This document shows, in pieces, positions 15,630 to 26,061 of a stretch of DNA of 64,000 nucleotides. Each line of letters opens with the position of its first letter. The first letter of the stretch is position 1. The stretch spans positions 11,463-75,462 of the forward strand of contig CALFEQ010000075.1 in NCBI GenBank assembly GCA_937949945.1, written 5' to 3'. The DNA is from an uncultured Myxococcales bacterium. Lineage in GTDB: Bacteria; Myxococcota_A; Polyangia; Polyangiales; Polyangiaceae. The translations under genes were made by a program, and so were the position numbers. Under the pieces are notes generated by a model. The model saw only the letters and a list, made by a program, of their open reading frames with translations, did not search any database and had not been told where the DNA came from.

Positions 15630-16526
15630 ATGAGGCTCGACCAGCTCAACGGGGTCCTGGCGTTCATGACCGTCGCCGAGAAGCGCGGGTTCTCGGCCGC
15701 GGCGCGGGCGCTCGGCGTATCGCCATCGGCCCTCAGCCAATCGGTGCGTGCGCTGGAGACGCGCGTCGGGACCACCCTCCTCGTGCGCACGACGCGCACC
15801 GTCGCGCTGACCGAAGCTGGCGAGCAGCTGCTTCGTCGCTGCGGGCCGGGTCTGCGCGAAGCCATCGCGGCGCTGGAGGAGGTCGGGAAGACCGCGGGGC
15901 AGGTCGTCGGCCGCATCCGACTCACCGTGCCGCGCATCGCGCTGCCGTTCCTCGAGCCGATCATCGCTCGTCTACACGGCGAGCACCCCAAGCTCACGCT
16001 CGAGGTCGGCGTGGACGACAGCTTCGTGGACCTCGTCGCGGAGCGCTACGACGCGGGCATCCGGCTCGTCGAGTCCACCGACAAGGACATGGTGGTCGTG
16101 CGCATCGCCCCGGCGTTCCGGTTCGCCGTCGTCGGGACGCCGGCATACTTTGCCGAACGCGGTCGACCGAGACACCCGCGCGACCTTCTTCGCCACGATT
16201 GCATCGGGTTCCGCGGCGCATCGACGGGAGCTCTCTACGTCTGGGAGTTCGAGCGACGCGGACGCGACCTCAAGGTGCCGGTGACCGGCCCGGTGGAGAC
16301 GAACGATGCCGCGTTCATGATGCGCGCCGCGCTGCTCGGCCTCGGGCTCGCCTACGTCCCCGACTTCGTCGTGCGCGACGCGATCCGTGCGAAGGCGCTC
16401 GAGTCCGTCCTGGACGAGTACATGCCGGCGGCGCCCGGCCTCTTCCTCTATTTCCCGGAGCGCGCGAAGGAGCAGCCGAAGATCCAGGCGCTCCTCGCGG
16501 CCGTCCGCGCGTGCAAGAGGAAGTGA
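15630..16526 (+). CDS. LysR-family transcriptional regulator
   Basis: 298 residues from ATG 15630 (MRLDQLNGVLAFMTVAE). The winged helix at residues 1-60 carries FSAAARALGVSPSALSQ, followed by LETRVGTTLLVRTTRTVALT. The effector-binding domain has the usual two-lobe pattern, with FRFAVVGTPAYFAERGRP and GLGLAYVPDFVVRDAI. The divergent aldo/keto reductase is the likely target. Other family members activate or repress in response to small metabolites; the effector is unknown. Confidence 0.92.
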   Translation: MRLDQLNGVLAFMTVAEKRGFSAAARALGVSPSALSQSVRALETRVGTTLLVRTTRTVALTEAGEQLLRRCGPGLREAIAALEEVGKTAGQVVGRIRLTVPRIALPFLEPIIARLHGEHPKLTLEVGVDDSFVDLVAERYDAGIRLVESTDKDMVVVRIAPAFRFAVVGTPAYFAERGRPRHPRDLLRHDCIGFRGASTGALYVWEFERRGRDLKVPVTGPVETNDAAFMMRAALLGLGLAYVPDFVVRDAIRAKALESVLDEYMPAAPGLFLYFPERAKEQPKIQALLAAVRACKRK

Positions 16527-16551
16527 TCGCGCGGCGGCATGGCCCCCGCGA

Positions 16552-18123
16552 TCAAGCGCGCTCGTGCATCGCCCGGAGGTACCGCGCGAGCAGCGCGGAC
16601 AGGCGCGCGCGCTCGGAGGCGTCGACGAGATCGCGCACGAGCACGACCCAGCCCGCGCGGCAGGCGGCATACGCGAAGATCCACGCGCCGATCCTCGTGC
16701 GTGCGTCGTCGCCGGATGCGCGGCCGTAGCCTTCGAGGAGCCGAGCGCGCAGCGCGCCGTCGAGGTCCCACTCGACGATCGCGCCCGCGAGGTCCCATGC
16801 GATGTCCGTCGGGCCGGGGAAGAAGTGATCGTCGCCGTGCGCGACGGCGTCCGTCTTGAGCAGCTCGCCCGCGCTCGTACGGACCCACTCGTGCGGCGCC
16901 ATGCGAGCATCGGCGACGACGGGGCGCTCGACGGCGAGCTCGATCGTCGCGGCGGGATCTCCTCCGAGGATCACCGCCGCGTTCTTGCGGACGACGGGCA
17001 CGAGATCGGTCGGCTCGTCTGCGCGGAACAGCGATGCGCGGCGCGCGCAGTAGCGGGCGAGGAGGTCGACGATCTCCGGGCTGCGATCGCGCGCGGAGAG
17101 CGGGCGACCATCCCACGGATACGACCACCATCCGTCGCCTTCGTCCCGCGCGGCGTGGATCCATCGCTCGGCCGCGAGCGCGCGGGCGCGATCGAGCGCG
17201 GACGACGCCCGGAGGCCGAGGCCCTCGTACTTGAACAGCCGTCCGCCGGAGAGCACCTTGCGTCGCTCGGCGTTCGGGAACGTCGCGGGCCATTCCGCCT
17301 CGCGCGCGTAGCACGACCGACGCCACGCGCCGGCGGAGAGGTCGCGGCCGTCCGGTGCGTGGACCGGCTCGTCCGCCACGATCGTGCGGAACGCGCGCCA
17401 CCGGCTCGCCGCGCGCGGGGCGCGCAGCGCATCCACGTCGACGGCGTGGCTGCACATCAGGACGACGCGGCTCGCCGGGACGCCCGCACGGACGAACGCC
17501 TCGGCGACGGCGAGGAACGTCGACCCACTGAGGCCCGGGCCTTCGTCGACGACGAGGACGGTGGCGCCGGGCGGAGGCGCGAACACGGACGAGAGGTGGC
17601 GATCGTTCGGAGGTCCATCCGGGCGCACCGTCGTGCGTTGCGCGTGAACGCCGCGAGCGAGGAGCGCCGCGCGCGCGACCGCCGAGAGCGTCGTCCCGAT
17701 CGAGCGGACGCCGACGACGAGCATGTCGCGCACGTCTCCGAGCTCCGACGTCGCGCGGGCGTACGCCTCCGGGTGCAGCGCGTACCAAGCGAAGCCCTCC
17801 GGCGTGGAGACGTGGAGGTCGCCTCCGCCCGCCCGCGCGATCCGCTCCACGTCGGCGATCGCGGCGTCGAGCGGCGCGTCACCGCCGAGCACGATCGCCG
17901 CGAGCGCGTCGGTCACGCGCGCGCTCGTCGTCGTCTCGGGATCGCCCGCATCCGCGAGCGCCGCTTCGAGCTCTCCGGCGACGACGAGCGCGGCGACCGC
18001 CTCGCGACGCCGTTCGTCGCGCTCGCTCCGGTGCACGCGCGCGAGGCGCCGCCCGAGCTCGGCGAGCACCGCTCCCCGCGATTCACGGCGTCGGCCGTCG
18101 CGGTAGACCCAGGGCTCGGTCAT
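16552..18123 (-). CDS. Phosphoribosyltransferase-like / kinase-like fusion
   Basis: 523 residues and the last gene of the glycan operon, 10 bp after the inositol-phosphate synthase gene. The middle holds a type I PRTase core: ARATSELGDVRDMLVVGVRS, then VLVVDEGPGLSGSTFLAVAE resembling the PRPP loop. The C-terminal third resembles aminoglycoside/choline kinases (AVAHGDDHFF, then PTDIAWDLAGAIVEWDL). The gap between HGD and the DLA motif is only about 15 residues and the usual DFG/DFE metal ligand is not evident, so kinase activity is doubtful. The N-terminal 100 residues are helical and unrecognised. A role in handling an activated sugar or ribose phosphate for the operon is possible but unproven. 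Confidence 0.65.
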   Translation of the reverse strand: MTEPWVYRDGRRRESRGAVLAELGRRLARVHRSERDERRREAVAALVVAGELEAALADAGDPETTTSARVTDALAAIVLGGDAPLDAAIADVERIARAGGGDLHVSTPEGFAWYALHPEAYARATSELGDVRDMLVVGVRSIGTTLSAVARAALLARGVHAQRTTVRPDGPPNDRHLSSVFAPPPGATVLVVDEGPGLSGSTFLAVAEAFVRAGVPASRVVLMCSHAVDVDALRAPRAASRWRAFRTIVADEPVHAPDGRDLSAGAWRRSCYAREAEWPATFPNAERRKVLSGGRLFKYEGLGLRASSALDRARALAAERWIHAARDEGDGWWSYPWDGRPLSARDRSPEIVDLLARYCARRASLFRADEPTDLVPVVRKNAAVILGGDPAATIELAVERPVVADARMAPHEWVRTSAGELLKTDAVAHGDDHFFPGPTDIAWDLAGAIVEWDLDGALRARLLEGYGRASGDDARTRIGAWIFAYAACRAGWVVLVRDLVDASERARLSALLARYLRAMHERA

Positions 18124-18133
18124 TCGGGCCGGT

Positions 18134-19447
<1,314 letters not shown>

Positions 19448-19489
19448 GGTGACCTCTGCTCTCGCGCGGCGAAAATGCCGCGGAAGGTC

Positions 19490-20581
19490 TCACGCGGCGG
19501 ACGCGCCGCGACGCGGGATCGATCGGACGAGGCGGACGAGCTCGTCGGCTCGACGGTCCGCCCCGTGCTCGTCGAGGGCTCTCTCTCGAGCGCGGCGCGC
19601 GATGGTCGCGAGCGCGCTCGGCTCGAGGAAGAGGGCGCGCAGCACTTCGGCGGTGGAGCCGGCGACGATGATCTCGCGGTCCGGCTCGAAGAACGTCTCG
19701 AGCCCCTCCCATTCGTCGCTCACGATCGGCACGCCGCAGGCGGCGGCCTCGAAGAGGCGCGCGGACGGGCAGTAGCCGGCGCGCTTCATCGCCGCGCGCG
19801 TGAGGTTCAACGTGCAGCGCGACGAGCAGTAGAACGGCGGGTGATCGGCCGGTGCGACGTGCGGGACCATCGTGACGTTCGCCGGCGCCGACATCGTGTC
19901 GGGGTACATCGGACCGCCGAGGAGGAACGACCGCGAGGGGAGCCGCCGCGCGACGTCGAGGAAGAGCCGCTCGACGCCGGCTTGTCGATCGGCCGCGTAC
20001 GTTCCGAGGTAGGAGAGGTCGCAGGCCCACTCGGGCCGCGGCTCGACGGGATGGTGCGTCACCGGATCGACGCACCCGTAGAGGGGCGCGACGTGGCGGG
20101 CGCCGAGGCGATGCCTGAGCGCGTGGAGCGCCGGGCCGCCCGTGAAGCTCAGGACGAGATCGAATTGCGCGAGCGCCGTGGGCGACGTCGACGGCAGCCA
20201 CGGGACGTCCTGCCCCCGCTCGAGCAGCTCGAACGTCACGGGGGTGTCGAGGTCGTAGAAGACGCGGAGCGCGTCGCTCGAGAGGACGAGCTCGGAAGCG
20301 TCGGGCGCGTCGGCCTGGTACGAGGTGACGATCGCGGCGTCGGCCGCCTCGACCGCCGCGCGAGCGCGCGGCAGCACCTCCGCCCAGCTCGGGTAGACGA
20401 CGATCTCGTAGCCTTCGCCTCGCGGCATGTCGCGGTGGGCCGCGTAGAACGGGGTGTCGCGCTCGAAGAACACGACCTCGTGGCCCTTGCGTGCGAGGGA
20501 GCGCAGCACGCCGCGCCAGAGCGTCGCGTGCCCGTTCCCCCAAGCGGAGCTGACCGAGAGACCGAAGACGACGAGTCGCAT
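19490..20581 (-). CDS. CgeB-like glycosyltransferase 1
   Basis: 363 residues, GT-B fold. It opens RLVVFGLSVSSAWGNGHAT, which is closely matched in the paralogue at 24928-26061. Shared markers include VFYDLDTPVT, LSFTGGPALHALR, DLSYLGTYAADRQ and the donor-site segment LFEAAACGVPIVSDEWEGL. CgeB-like enzymes transfer sugars in spore or cell-surface glycans. It starts 5 bp after the HD gene and was placed at ATG 20581; the longer open frame upstream overlaps that gene. Confidence 0.85.
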   Translation of the reverse strand: MRLVVFGLSVSSAWGNGHATLWRGVLRSLARKGHEVVFFERDTPFYAAHRDMPRGEGYEIVVYPSWAEVLPRARAAVEAADAAIVTSYQADAPDASELVLSSDALRVFYDLDTPVTFELLERGQDVPWLPSTSPTALAQFDLVLSFTGGPALHALRHRLGARHVAPLYGCVDPVTHHPVEPRPEWACDLSYLGTYAADRQAGVERLFLDVARRLPSRSFLLGGPMYPDTMSAPANVTMVPHVAPADHPPFYCSSRCTLNLTRAAMKRAGYCPSARLFEAAACGVPIVSDEWEGLETFFEPDREIIVAGSTAEVLRALFLEPSALATIARRARERALDEHGADRRADELVRLVRSIPRRGASAA

Positions 20582-20586
20582 CGCGG

Positions 20587-21459
20587 TCAGGCGGCTATCG
20601 CGCGCTGGAACAGTGCGCGTACGTCGGGGCGGAGGCGGACGTGCGCGAGCTTCTTGCGCGCGCCGTCGCCCATGCGGCCGAGCGTGTAGACGAGCTTTCG
20701 GCGCGTCTGCTCGGGGCCGAAGTAGTCGAGGTACCCCGAGCTGTTGAGCGACATGAACGACAGCGCGTCGGCGTCGTTCAACAGATCGATCTCGGGGTCG
20801 CGGCCGCGCCGCTCGTGGAGGGTGATGATCTCGCGGACGCGCTCGGCGATGACGGGCGTCACGCCCGCCGCCTGCAAGATTTCGTACGCCCAGACACCTC
20901 CGCGGGCCGCGTGCGCGTCCTTGAAGGCCTGGTAGTCGTTCGCCTGGTGCTCGACGCGCACGTCCGCCTCGCTCTCGAGGCGCTCGACGTCGTGGAGCAG
21001 AGCGGCGAGCTGCGCGGTGATGCTCGCGGTGGCGTCGATGCGGAGCATCCACTGCCACGTATCGAGCGCGTGATCGAGGTCGGCTCTGACGAGCGGCTTG
21101 CTCACGTCGTGCATCGCCCGGTGCGCGCGGAGCACGGCAGCGAAGATCGGGGTGCGCGAGCTCCCGTTCCGCCGCTCGATGAAGCGCTGGTAGCGCGTCA
21201 ACGCCTCGATCGCGACCAGCTCGACGTGGCGATCGCCCCGCACCATGAGCCCGTCGCCGCGCGAGCGCGCGACGGCCTCGTCGAAGGGCTCGAAGGACTT
21301 CGACGTGCGCCAGGCGTCGGCGTCGATGACGGCGTCGTCGACGCGTATGGCGTGCCCCAGCTCGATCTTGACGGTGGGGAACTCGGCGGCGAGGGTGCTG
21401 GTGTCGACGGCGGACGCGCTCGTTACGAGGCGCACGCGCGTGATGGGGGGCCGTGTCAT
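20587..21459 (-). CDS. HD-domain phosphohydrolase-like protein
   Basis: 290 residues. A metal-binding H156-D157 pair lies in AQLAALLHDVERLESE, with flanking histidine-rich helices (RAHRAMHDVSK, DLDHALDTW, EIITLHERRG) and a later NDADALSFM acidic site. This arrangement fits the HD superfamily, which hydrolyses phosphate esters and nucleotides. The first 90 residues are unrecognised. It sits inside the operon, 23 bp after the hydrolase gene and 5 bp before a glycosyltransferase. It may remove phosphate from a pathway intermediate. Confidence 0.75.
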   Translation of the reverse strand: MTRPPITRVRLVTSASAVDTSTLAAEFPTVKIELGHAIRVDDAVIDADAWRTSKSFEPFDEAVARSRGDGLMVRGDRHVELVAIEALTRYQRFIERRNGSSRTPIFAAVLRAHRAMHDVSKPLVRADLDHALDTWQWMLRIDATASITAQLAALLHDVERLESEADVRVEHQANDYQAFKDAHAARGGVWAYEILQAAGVTPVIAERVREIITLHERRGRDPEIDLLNDADALSFMSLNSSGYLDYFGPEQTRRKLVYTLGRMGDGARKKLAHVRLRPDVRALFQRAIAA

Positions 21460-21482
21460 GTCGTACCTCCTCGGGTGCTCGG

Positions 21483-22370
21483 TCAGCAGTAGCGGCGGAC
21501 CATGCGCGTGCAGAACTCGGCGAACTCTTCGATGTGACGCGGGGGCGACGTGTGATCGTCGCGGATGCCACGCGAGCCCGGCGTGAAGCAGAAGGTGACG
21601 GTCACGTCGAAGCGCTCGAGCGCCTTCATCTGGCGATCGAACCAGGCCTGCGCGTTGGGGCGATGGCTGTCGGCCCACGAGAGCCCGGTGCGTAGCTTCT
21701 TCACGCCGAGGCGCTCGAGCCAGAGCACGGCGTCCTCGAGGCGGGGATCGTCGTAGTGGAACCACTGGCAGATGCCGAACGCCGGCGTGTAGTCGGCGAA
21801 ATGGCGGAGCGCGCGCTTCGGCTTCCCGTTCTCGCGCAGGAGCCCCATGTAGAAGTGGCGGTAGTACGACGAGCCTTCGGCCTCGCGGTGCCGCGTCGTC
21901 GCCGGCCAGGCGCGCGGGAGGTCGTAGAGGCTGTACCAGTGGATCCGCGGCACGCGGTGCATGAGCAGCTCGGCGGTGCGCCGGAGACCGAGCTCTTGGA
22001 CCTCCTCGGAGCCGAACGAGGAGATGCCCACCTCGGTGACCCAGATCGGCTTGTCGGTGACGGCGCGGATCTCCGCGAGCTTGTCGGGCCACTCGTGGAT
22101 CTGCCAGTGGTTCCAGTCGAACGGGAAGCCGTGGACGCCGACGACGTCGACGGCGTCGAGCACGCCCTGACTCGACATGTTGAGGACGAAGTCGGGATCG
22201 ATCGGCGAGATGCCGCCGAGGACCCGCGTGAGCGCCGGGCGCTCGCGGCGGATCTCCGCGCCCGCGAGCTTCACCATGTCGGCGAAGATCTTCCAGCCGA
22301 CGTCGATGTCGAAGTCCCAGTGGGACTTGTTGTTCGGCTCGTTCCAGAGCATCACGGCTTCGACGGTCAT
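21483..22370 (-). CDS. Clan GH-A hydrolase, apparently circularly permuted
   Basis: 295 residues. The protein begins MTVEAVMLWNEPNNKSHWD, so the acid/base E11 is almost at the N-terminus; the nucleophile is E113 in KPIWVTEVGISS. In clan GH-A barrels these glutamates sit at the ends of strands 4 and 7, so strands 1-3 should precede E11. Those strands appear at the C-terminus instead (GVKKLRTGLSWADS, FDVTVTFCFTPGS), and the protein ends with EEFAEFCTRMVRRYC, the helix that normally runs straight into the NEP strand. The order is therefore 4-8 then 1-3. The upstream 4-bp overlap with the methyltransferase leaves no room for a missing N-terminal half. It probably acts on a glycan made by the operon. 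Confidence 0.75.
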   Translation of the reverse strand: MTVEAVMLWNEPNNKSHWDFDIDVGWKIFADMVKLAGAEIRRERPALTRVLGGISPIDPDFVLNMSSQGVLDAVDVVGVHGFPFDWNHWQIHEWPDKLAEIRAVTDKPIWVTEVGISSFGSEEVQELGLRRTAELLMHRVPRIHWYSLYDLPRAWPATTRHREAEGSSYYRHFYMGLLRENGKPKRALRHFADYTPAFGICQWFHYDDPRLEDAVLWLERLGVKKLRTGLSWADSHRPNAQAWFDRQMKALERFDVTVTFCFTPGSRGIRDDHTSPPRHIEEFAEFCTRMVRRYC

Positions 22371-23086
22371 CGGCGCACCTCGGTGGGCGTGCAGAGGTAA
22401 ACCTCGGGTTCGGGGTTCGAGAGGATGGTGAAGCCCGCGCTGCGGAGCATCGCCTCGACGCATGCGCGGTTCGGAATCCACCAGTTCGTCGGATCGTGCG
22501 CGTAGTCGTGCTCGATGAAGTGGAGCTTCGGGAAGCTCGGGTCGTCGAAGATCCCGTGCTCCTCGAACGGGTAGTCCTCTTCGAGCGGCGTCACGCCCGA
22601 GGAGCCGCGCTGCATGCTCTGGAAGACCATCTTGTCCTTGACGACGTGGTCGTGGACGAGGTCGAGCGCGAGCAGCGGGTGACGGAGGTGATAGAGGACG
22701 CCGAGGAAGAGGACGAGGTCGAACTTCTCGTGGAGCTGCGCGACGTCGTAGACGCTCATCCGACGGAGCTCGATGTCCACGCCGAGGACACGCGCCGCGA
22801 AGCGCGCCTGCGCGAGATAGTGCTCGTCGGTGTCGATGCCGAGCACGCGGTCCGCCCCGCGGCGCTTCATCTCGATGCTGTAGAAGCCTCCGTTGCACCC
22901 GATGTCGAGCACGGTCTTGCCGCGCAGGTCGGCGGGGATCGCGTGGGCGAAGCGCGCGAACTTCGTCCGCGGGTAGTCGCCGAGAAAGTGGTCCGGCGCC
23001 GTCTGCACGCCGCCGAGGTCCATGTTGTGGAACCACGGCCCGAGCTGCTCGACCTTGCGGGCGATGAGGTCGCGGCTGATGGTCAT
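22367..23086 (-). CDS. SAM-dependent methyltransferase (TIGR04290-like)
   Basis: 239 residues. Class I Rossmann methyltransferase with motif I VLDIGCNGGFYSIEM, an acidic residue after strand 2 (VLGIDTDEHY) and motif IV FDLVLFLGVLYHLRHP. The opening LGPWFHNMDLGGVQTAPDHF and the block MVFQSMQRGSSG resemble what I recall as the TIGR04290 (Rta_06860) family, known from conserved glycan clusters. The substrate is likely a sugar or lipid-linked sugar. It overlaps both neighbours by 4 bp (ATGA), so translation is coupled. Confidence 0.85.
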   Translation of the reverse strand: MTISRDLIARKVEQLGPWFHNMDLGGVQTAPDHFLGDYPRTKFARFAHAIPADLRGKTVLDIGCNGGFYSIEMKRRGADRVLGIDTDEHYLAQARFAARVLGVDIELRRMSVYDVAQLHEKFDLVLFLGVLYHLRHPLLALDLVHDHVVKDKMVFQSMQRGSSGVTPLEEDYPFEEHGIFDDPSFPKLHFIEHDYAHDPTNWWIPNRACVEAMLRSAGFTILSNPEPEVYLCTPTEVRR

Positions 23087-23889
23087 GCGACACCTCCCGC
23101 GCGTTCGATCGCGCGACCGTTCGCGATCCGAGCGACCGGTCCCTTGCCTTGCTCGGCCATCGCCTCGAGCAGGCGGATCGCCTCGCGGTAGCCGCCGACG
23201 GTGCCAGTGTCGACGTACGAGAGCCCCTCGCGGATCGCCTTTGCCCGGCCGCCACGCGCGAGCCACGCGTTCACGAGCGTGCCCACGTACGCGTCGCGCG
23301 GCTGCCGCTCGAGCCAGAGGCGATGGAGCTCGCGGAGCACGCGGCCCCGAATCTTGAAGGCGCCCCAGACCCAGCGCGTCGCGATCTCGGGCTGCTTCAC
23401 GCGGACCTCGGAGACGCGTCCCGCTTCGTCGCTCACGACGGCGTCGAACAGCTCCGGATGCGCGACGGGGAAGCAGAGGAACGAGAGGTCGTCGTCGCCG
23501 AGGCGACCGAGGCCGTCGGCGGGGAACCAGACGGTGTCCGGCAAGCCGACGAGGACGTGCTCGTCGTCGTCGACGAGCGGCAGCGCGCGGAAGATGGCGT
23601 CGCACAGACCCTCGGCGCGCGGCTGGACGACGTAGCAGATGGGCGTCTCCGCCGTGCCCGCGCCGTAGTACTCGACGATGTCGCTCTTGCCGGGCGAGAT
23701 GACGAAGCAGATCTTCGTGGCGCCGCCGAGGACCATGCGCTCGACGAGGTACTCGCTTACGGCGCGCGGTCGCTCGACCTCGCCGTCGTGGACGCTGCCG
23801 ACGGGCAAGAGCTCCTTGCTGAAGGCGAGCGGTTGGATGCGGCTGCCCGTGCCGGCGGCAGGTACGATCCCCCACATCGCGGACCTCAT
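23083..23889 (-). CDS. Sugar-1-phosphate nucleotidyltransferase-like protein
   Basis: 268 residues. The N-terminal nucleotide-binding loop reads VPAAGTGSRIQPLAFSKELLPVG, the pattern of glucose-1-phosphate thymidylyl/uridylyltransferases. The metal aspartate lies in VLVGLPDTVWF, where the usual LGDN is GLPD. The end LSYVDTGTVGGYREAIRLLE matches the family. It would supply an NDP-sugar for the operon. Start and stop overlap the adjacent genes by 4 bp each. Confidence 0.85.
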   Translation of the reverse strand: MRSAMWGIVPAAGTGSRIQPLAFSKELLPVGSVHDGEVERPRAVSEYLVERMVLGGATKICFVISPGKSDIVEYYGAGTAETPICYVVQPRAEGLCDAIFRALPLVDDDEHVLVGLPDTVWFPADGLGRLGDDDLSFLCFPVAHPELFDAVVSDEAGRVSEVRVKQPEIATRWVWGAFKIRGRVLRELHRLWLERQPRDAYVGTLVNAWLARGGRAKAIREGLSYVDTGTVGGYREAIRLLEAMAEQGKGPVARIANGRAIERAGGVA

Positions 23890-24908
23890 CGAACGGCGCC
23901 CACGCGCAGGCGCGTCGCGGACGCGTCGCTCGGGGGGATGAGCTTGGGAGAGGACGCGGCCGGCCGTCGCCGGCGCCCGACGCGCTCGAAGTAGGTGATC
24001 GTCTTCTTCAGCCCTTCGCGGAGCGGCACTCTGGGCGAGAAGCCGAGCACCTTCCTCGCGAGGTCGATCACCGGCCGGCGCATCTTCGGATCGTCGGTCG
24101 GCAGCGGCCCGTGGACGATGTCGAGCCTCTTGTTCGTGAGCTCGAGGACGAGGCGCGCGAGCTCGAGGACCGTGAACTCGTGCGGATTGCCGAGGTTCAC
24201 GGGGCCGGTGAACGACGGATGTTCCATCAAGAGCGTGAGGCCCTCGACGAGGTCGTCGACGTAACAGAAGCTCCGCGTCTGCGACCCGTCGCCGTAGACC
24301 GTGAGCGGCTCGTCGTTCAGCGCCTGGCAGACGAGGTTCGAGACGATGCGGCCGTCGTCCGGATCCATGCGCGGGCCGTAGGTGTTGAAGATCCTCGCGA
24401 TACGGACCTCGACGCCGTGGCTGCGCGCAAAGTCCATCGTGAGCGACTCCGCGCAGCGCTTGCCTTCGTCGTAGCAGGCGCGGGGACCGATCGGGTTCAC
24501 GGATCCGCGGTAGCTCTCGGGCTGCGGATGAACCTCCGGATCACCGTACACCTCGCTCGTGGACGCGAGCAGGACGCGGGCCCCGCACTGCTTGCCGAGC
24601 TTCAGCGCATGGAGCGTCCCGAGGACGCTCGTCAGCGTCGTCTTGACGGGATCGGCCTGGTAGTGCGGCGGGCTCGCCGGGCAGGCGAGGTTGTAGATGC
24701 GGTCGACGGGCACGTAGAACGGCTCCACGACGTCGTGCTCGACGAAGGTGAACCGAGGGTGGTTCCGGAGGTGCGCGATGTTCTCGAGCGATCCCGTCTG
24801 GAGGTTGTCCATCGCGATCACCTCGTCGCCGTCGCCGACGAGCCGATCGCAGAGGTGCGAGCCCAAGAATCCCGCTCCGCCCATCACGAGGACACGGTGC
24901 TTGCTCAT
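23886..24908 (-). CDS. UDP-glucuronate decarboxylase (UDP-xylose synthase) type
   Basis: 340 residues, extended SDR fold. NAD site GGAGFLGSHL at residues 10-19, ASTSEVYGDP, and the signature GPRACYDEGKR with catalytic Tyr and Lys are those of UXS enzymes. These oxidise and decarboxylate UDP-glucuronate to UDP-xylose. Later motifs (RIFNTYGPRMDPDDGRIV) also fit. The product would be the donor for one or more of the operon's glycosyltransferases. A GAGAGGG-type ribosome site precedes the ATG. Confidence 0.9.
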   Translation of the reverse strand: MSKHRVLVMGGAGFLGSHLCDRLVGDGDEVIAMDNLQTGSLENIAHLRNHPRFTFVEHDVVEPFYVPVDRIYNLACPASPPHYQADPVKTTLTSVLGTLHALKLGKQCGARVLLASTSEVYGDPEVHPQPESYRGSVNPIGPRACYDEGKRCAESLTMDFARSHGVEVRIARIFNTYGPRMDPDDGRIVSNLVCQALNDEPLTVYGDGSQTRSFCYVDDLVEGLTLLMEHPSFTGPVNLGNPHEFTVLELARLVLELTNKRLDIVHGPLPTDDPKMRRPVIDLARKVLGFSPRVPLREGLKKTITYFERVGRRRRPAASSPKLIPPSDASATRLRVGAVR

Positions 24909-24927
24909 CGTTCACCCTCTCGGTTCG

Positions 24928-26061
24928 TCAGCGTTCCCATGCGGTGCGCGCGCTTTTTCGCGCCGAGCCGGCGGCGGCGTTCCGTCGGGCGTGGCGCTCG
25001 AAGAGCTCCCGCGTGTACCGCTCGAGCGTCTCCGCGCGGTGCATCGACGTGTGCTCGGCGAGGACCCGCCGGCGAGCGCGTTCGCCGATCGCGATGCGCT
25101 CCTCCTCGGGCAGCGCGCGAAGGAAGCGCTCCACGTCCTCGCTCGTCTCGGCGATGAGGATCTCGCGGCCGGGGACGAAGAGCTCTTCGAGCCCGGGCCA
25201 CGGATCGCTCACGATGGCGGTGCCGCACGCGGCGGCTTCGAAGAGACGCACGCTCGGTGACCAACCGGCGGCGACCATCGCCGCGCGCGTCACGTTGAGC
25301 GTGAAGCGTTGGCTGCCGTAGAACGCGCGATGATCGCCGGGCGCGAGGTGCGTCACGCGCTCGACGTTCGGCGGCCATGCGATGCGCGCCGGGTACATCG
25401 GACCGGCGACGACGAAGCGCCCTTCGGGCGAGCGGCGCGCGGGGGTCAAGAGCAGCCGATCGAGCGTGGGCTGACGATCGGCGCTGTACGTCCCGAGGTA
25501 GCCGAGGTCCCATGCCGGGAGGCGCTCCTCGGGGTAGTGCACCTCCGGGTCGACGGAGCAGTAGAGCGCTCGGGCGCACGGCGAGCCGAGGCGCTCTTCG
25601 AGGACCCGAAGCGTCGGCCCGCCCGTGAACGACAGGTACATCGCGTAGCGCGCGACCTGATCGCGGGTGAGGTAGTCGGCCTCGCCTCTCGCGAGCTTCT
25701 CGAGCGTGACGGGCGTGTCGATGTCGTAGAAGACGGTGCGGCCGGGCGCGAGCTCGAGGGCCCAGTCGCCGACGCGATCGCCGTCGGGGACGTAGGAGCC
25801 GACGACGACGAGGTCGGCCTCGCCGACCTCCCGCGCGAAGCGATCGAACAGCTCCTCGAGCGAGCCGTACAGGTGCGTGCGCGCGTACGGCGGGCTCGGC
25901 AGATCGCGGTTCTCTGCGTAGAACGGCAGATCGCGCTCGAGGAACGTGACCTCGTGGCCGCGCGCCGCGAGGTGCTTGAGCAGCGCGCGGTAGGTCGTGG
26001 CGTGGCCGTTGCCCCACGAAGACGTGATCGACAGGCCGAGGAACACGTACTTGAAGCTCAC
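24928..26061 (-). CDS. CgeB-like glycosyltransferase 2
   Basis: 377 residues, start GTG overlapping the previous stop by 4 bp. It is the closest relative of the enzyme at 19490-20581, sharing GLSITSSWGNGHATTYR, VFYDIDTPVTLEKL, YLGTYSADRQ and LFEAAACGTAIVSDPWPGL. The C-terminus ends in a basic Arg/Lys/Ala tail. It probably adds a different sugar or acts on a different acceptor, since the N-terminal acceptor lobe has diverged more than the donor lobe. Confidence 0.85.
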   Translation of the reverse strand: MSFKYVFLGLSITSSWGNGHATTYRALLKHLAARGHEVTFLERDLPFYAENRDLPSPPYARTHLYGSLEELFDRFAREVGEADLVVVGSYVPDGDRVGDWALELAPGRTVFYDIDTPVTLEKLARGEADYLTRDQVARYAMYLSFTGGPTLRVLEERLGSPCARALYCSVDPEVHYPEERLPAWDLGYLGTYSADRQPTLDRLLLTPARRSPEGRFVVAGPMYPARIAWPPNVERVTHLAPGDHRAFYGSQRFTLNVTRAAMVAAGWSPSVRLFEAAACGTAIVSDPWPGLEELFVPGREILIAETSEDVERFLRALPEEERIAIGERARRRVLAEHTSMHRAETLERYTRELFERHARRNAAAGSARKSARTAWER

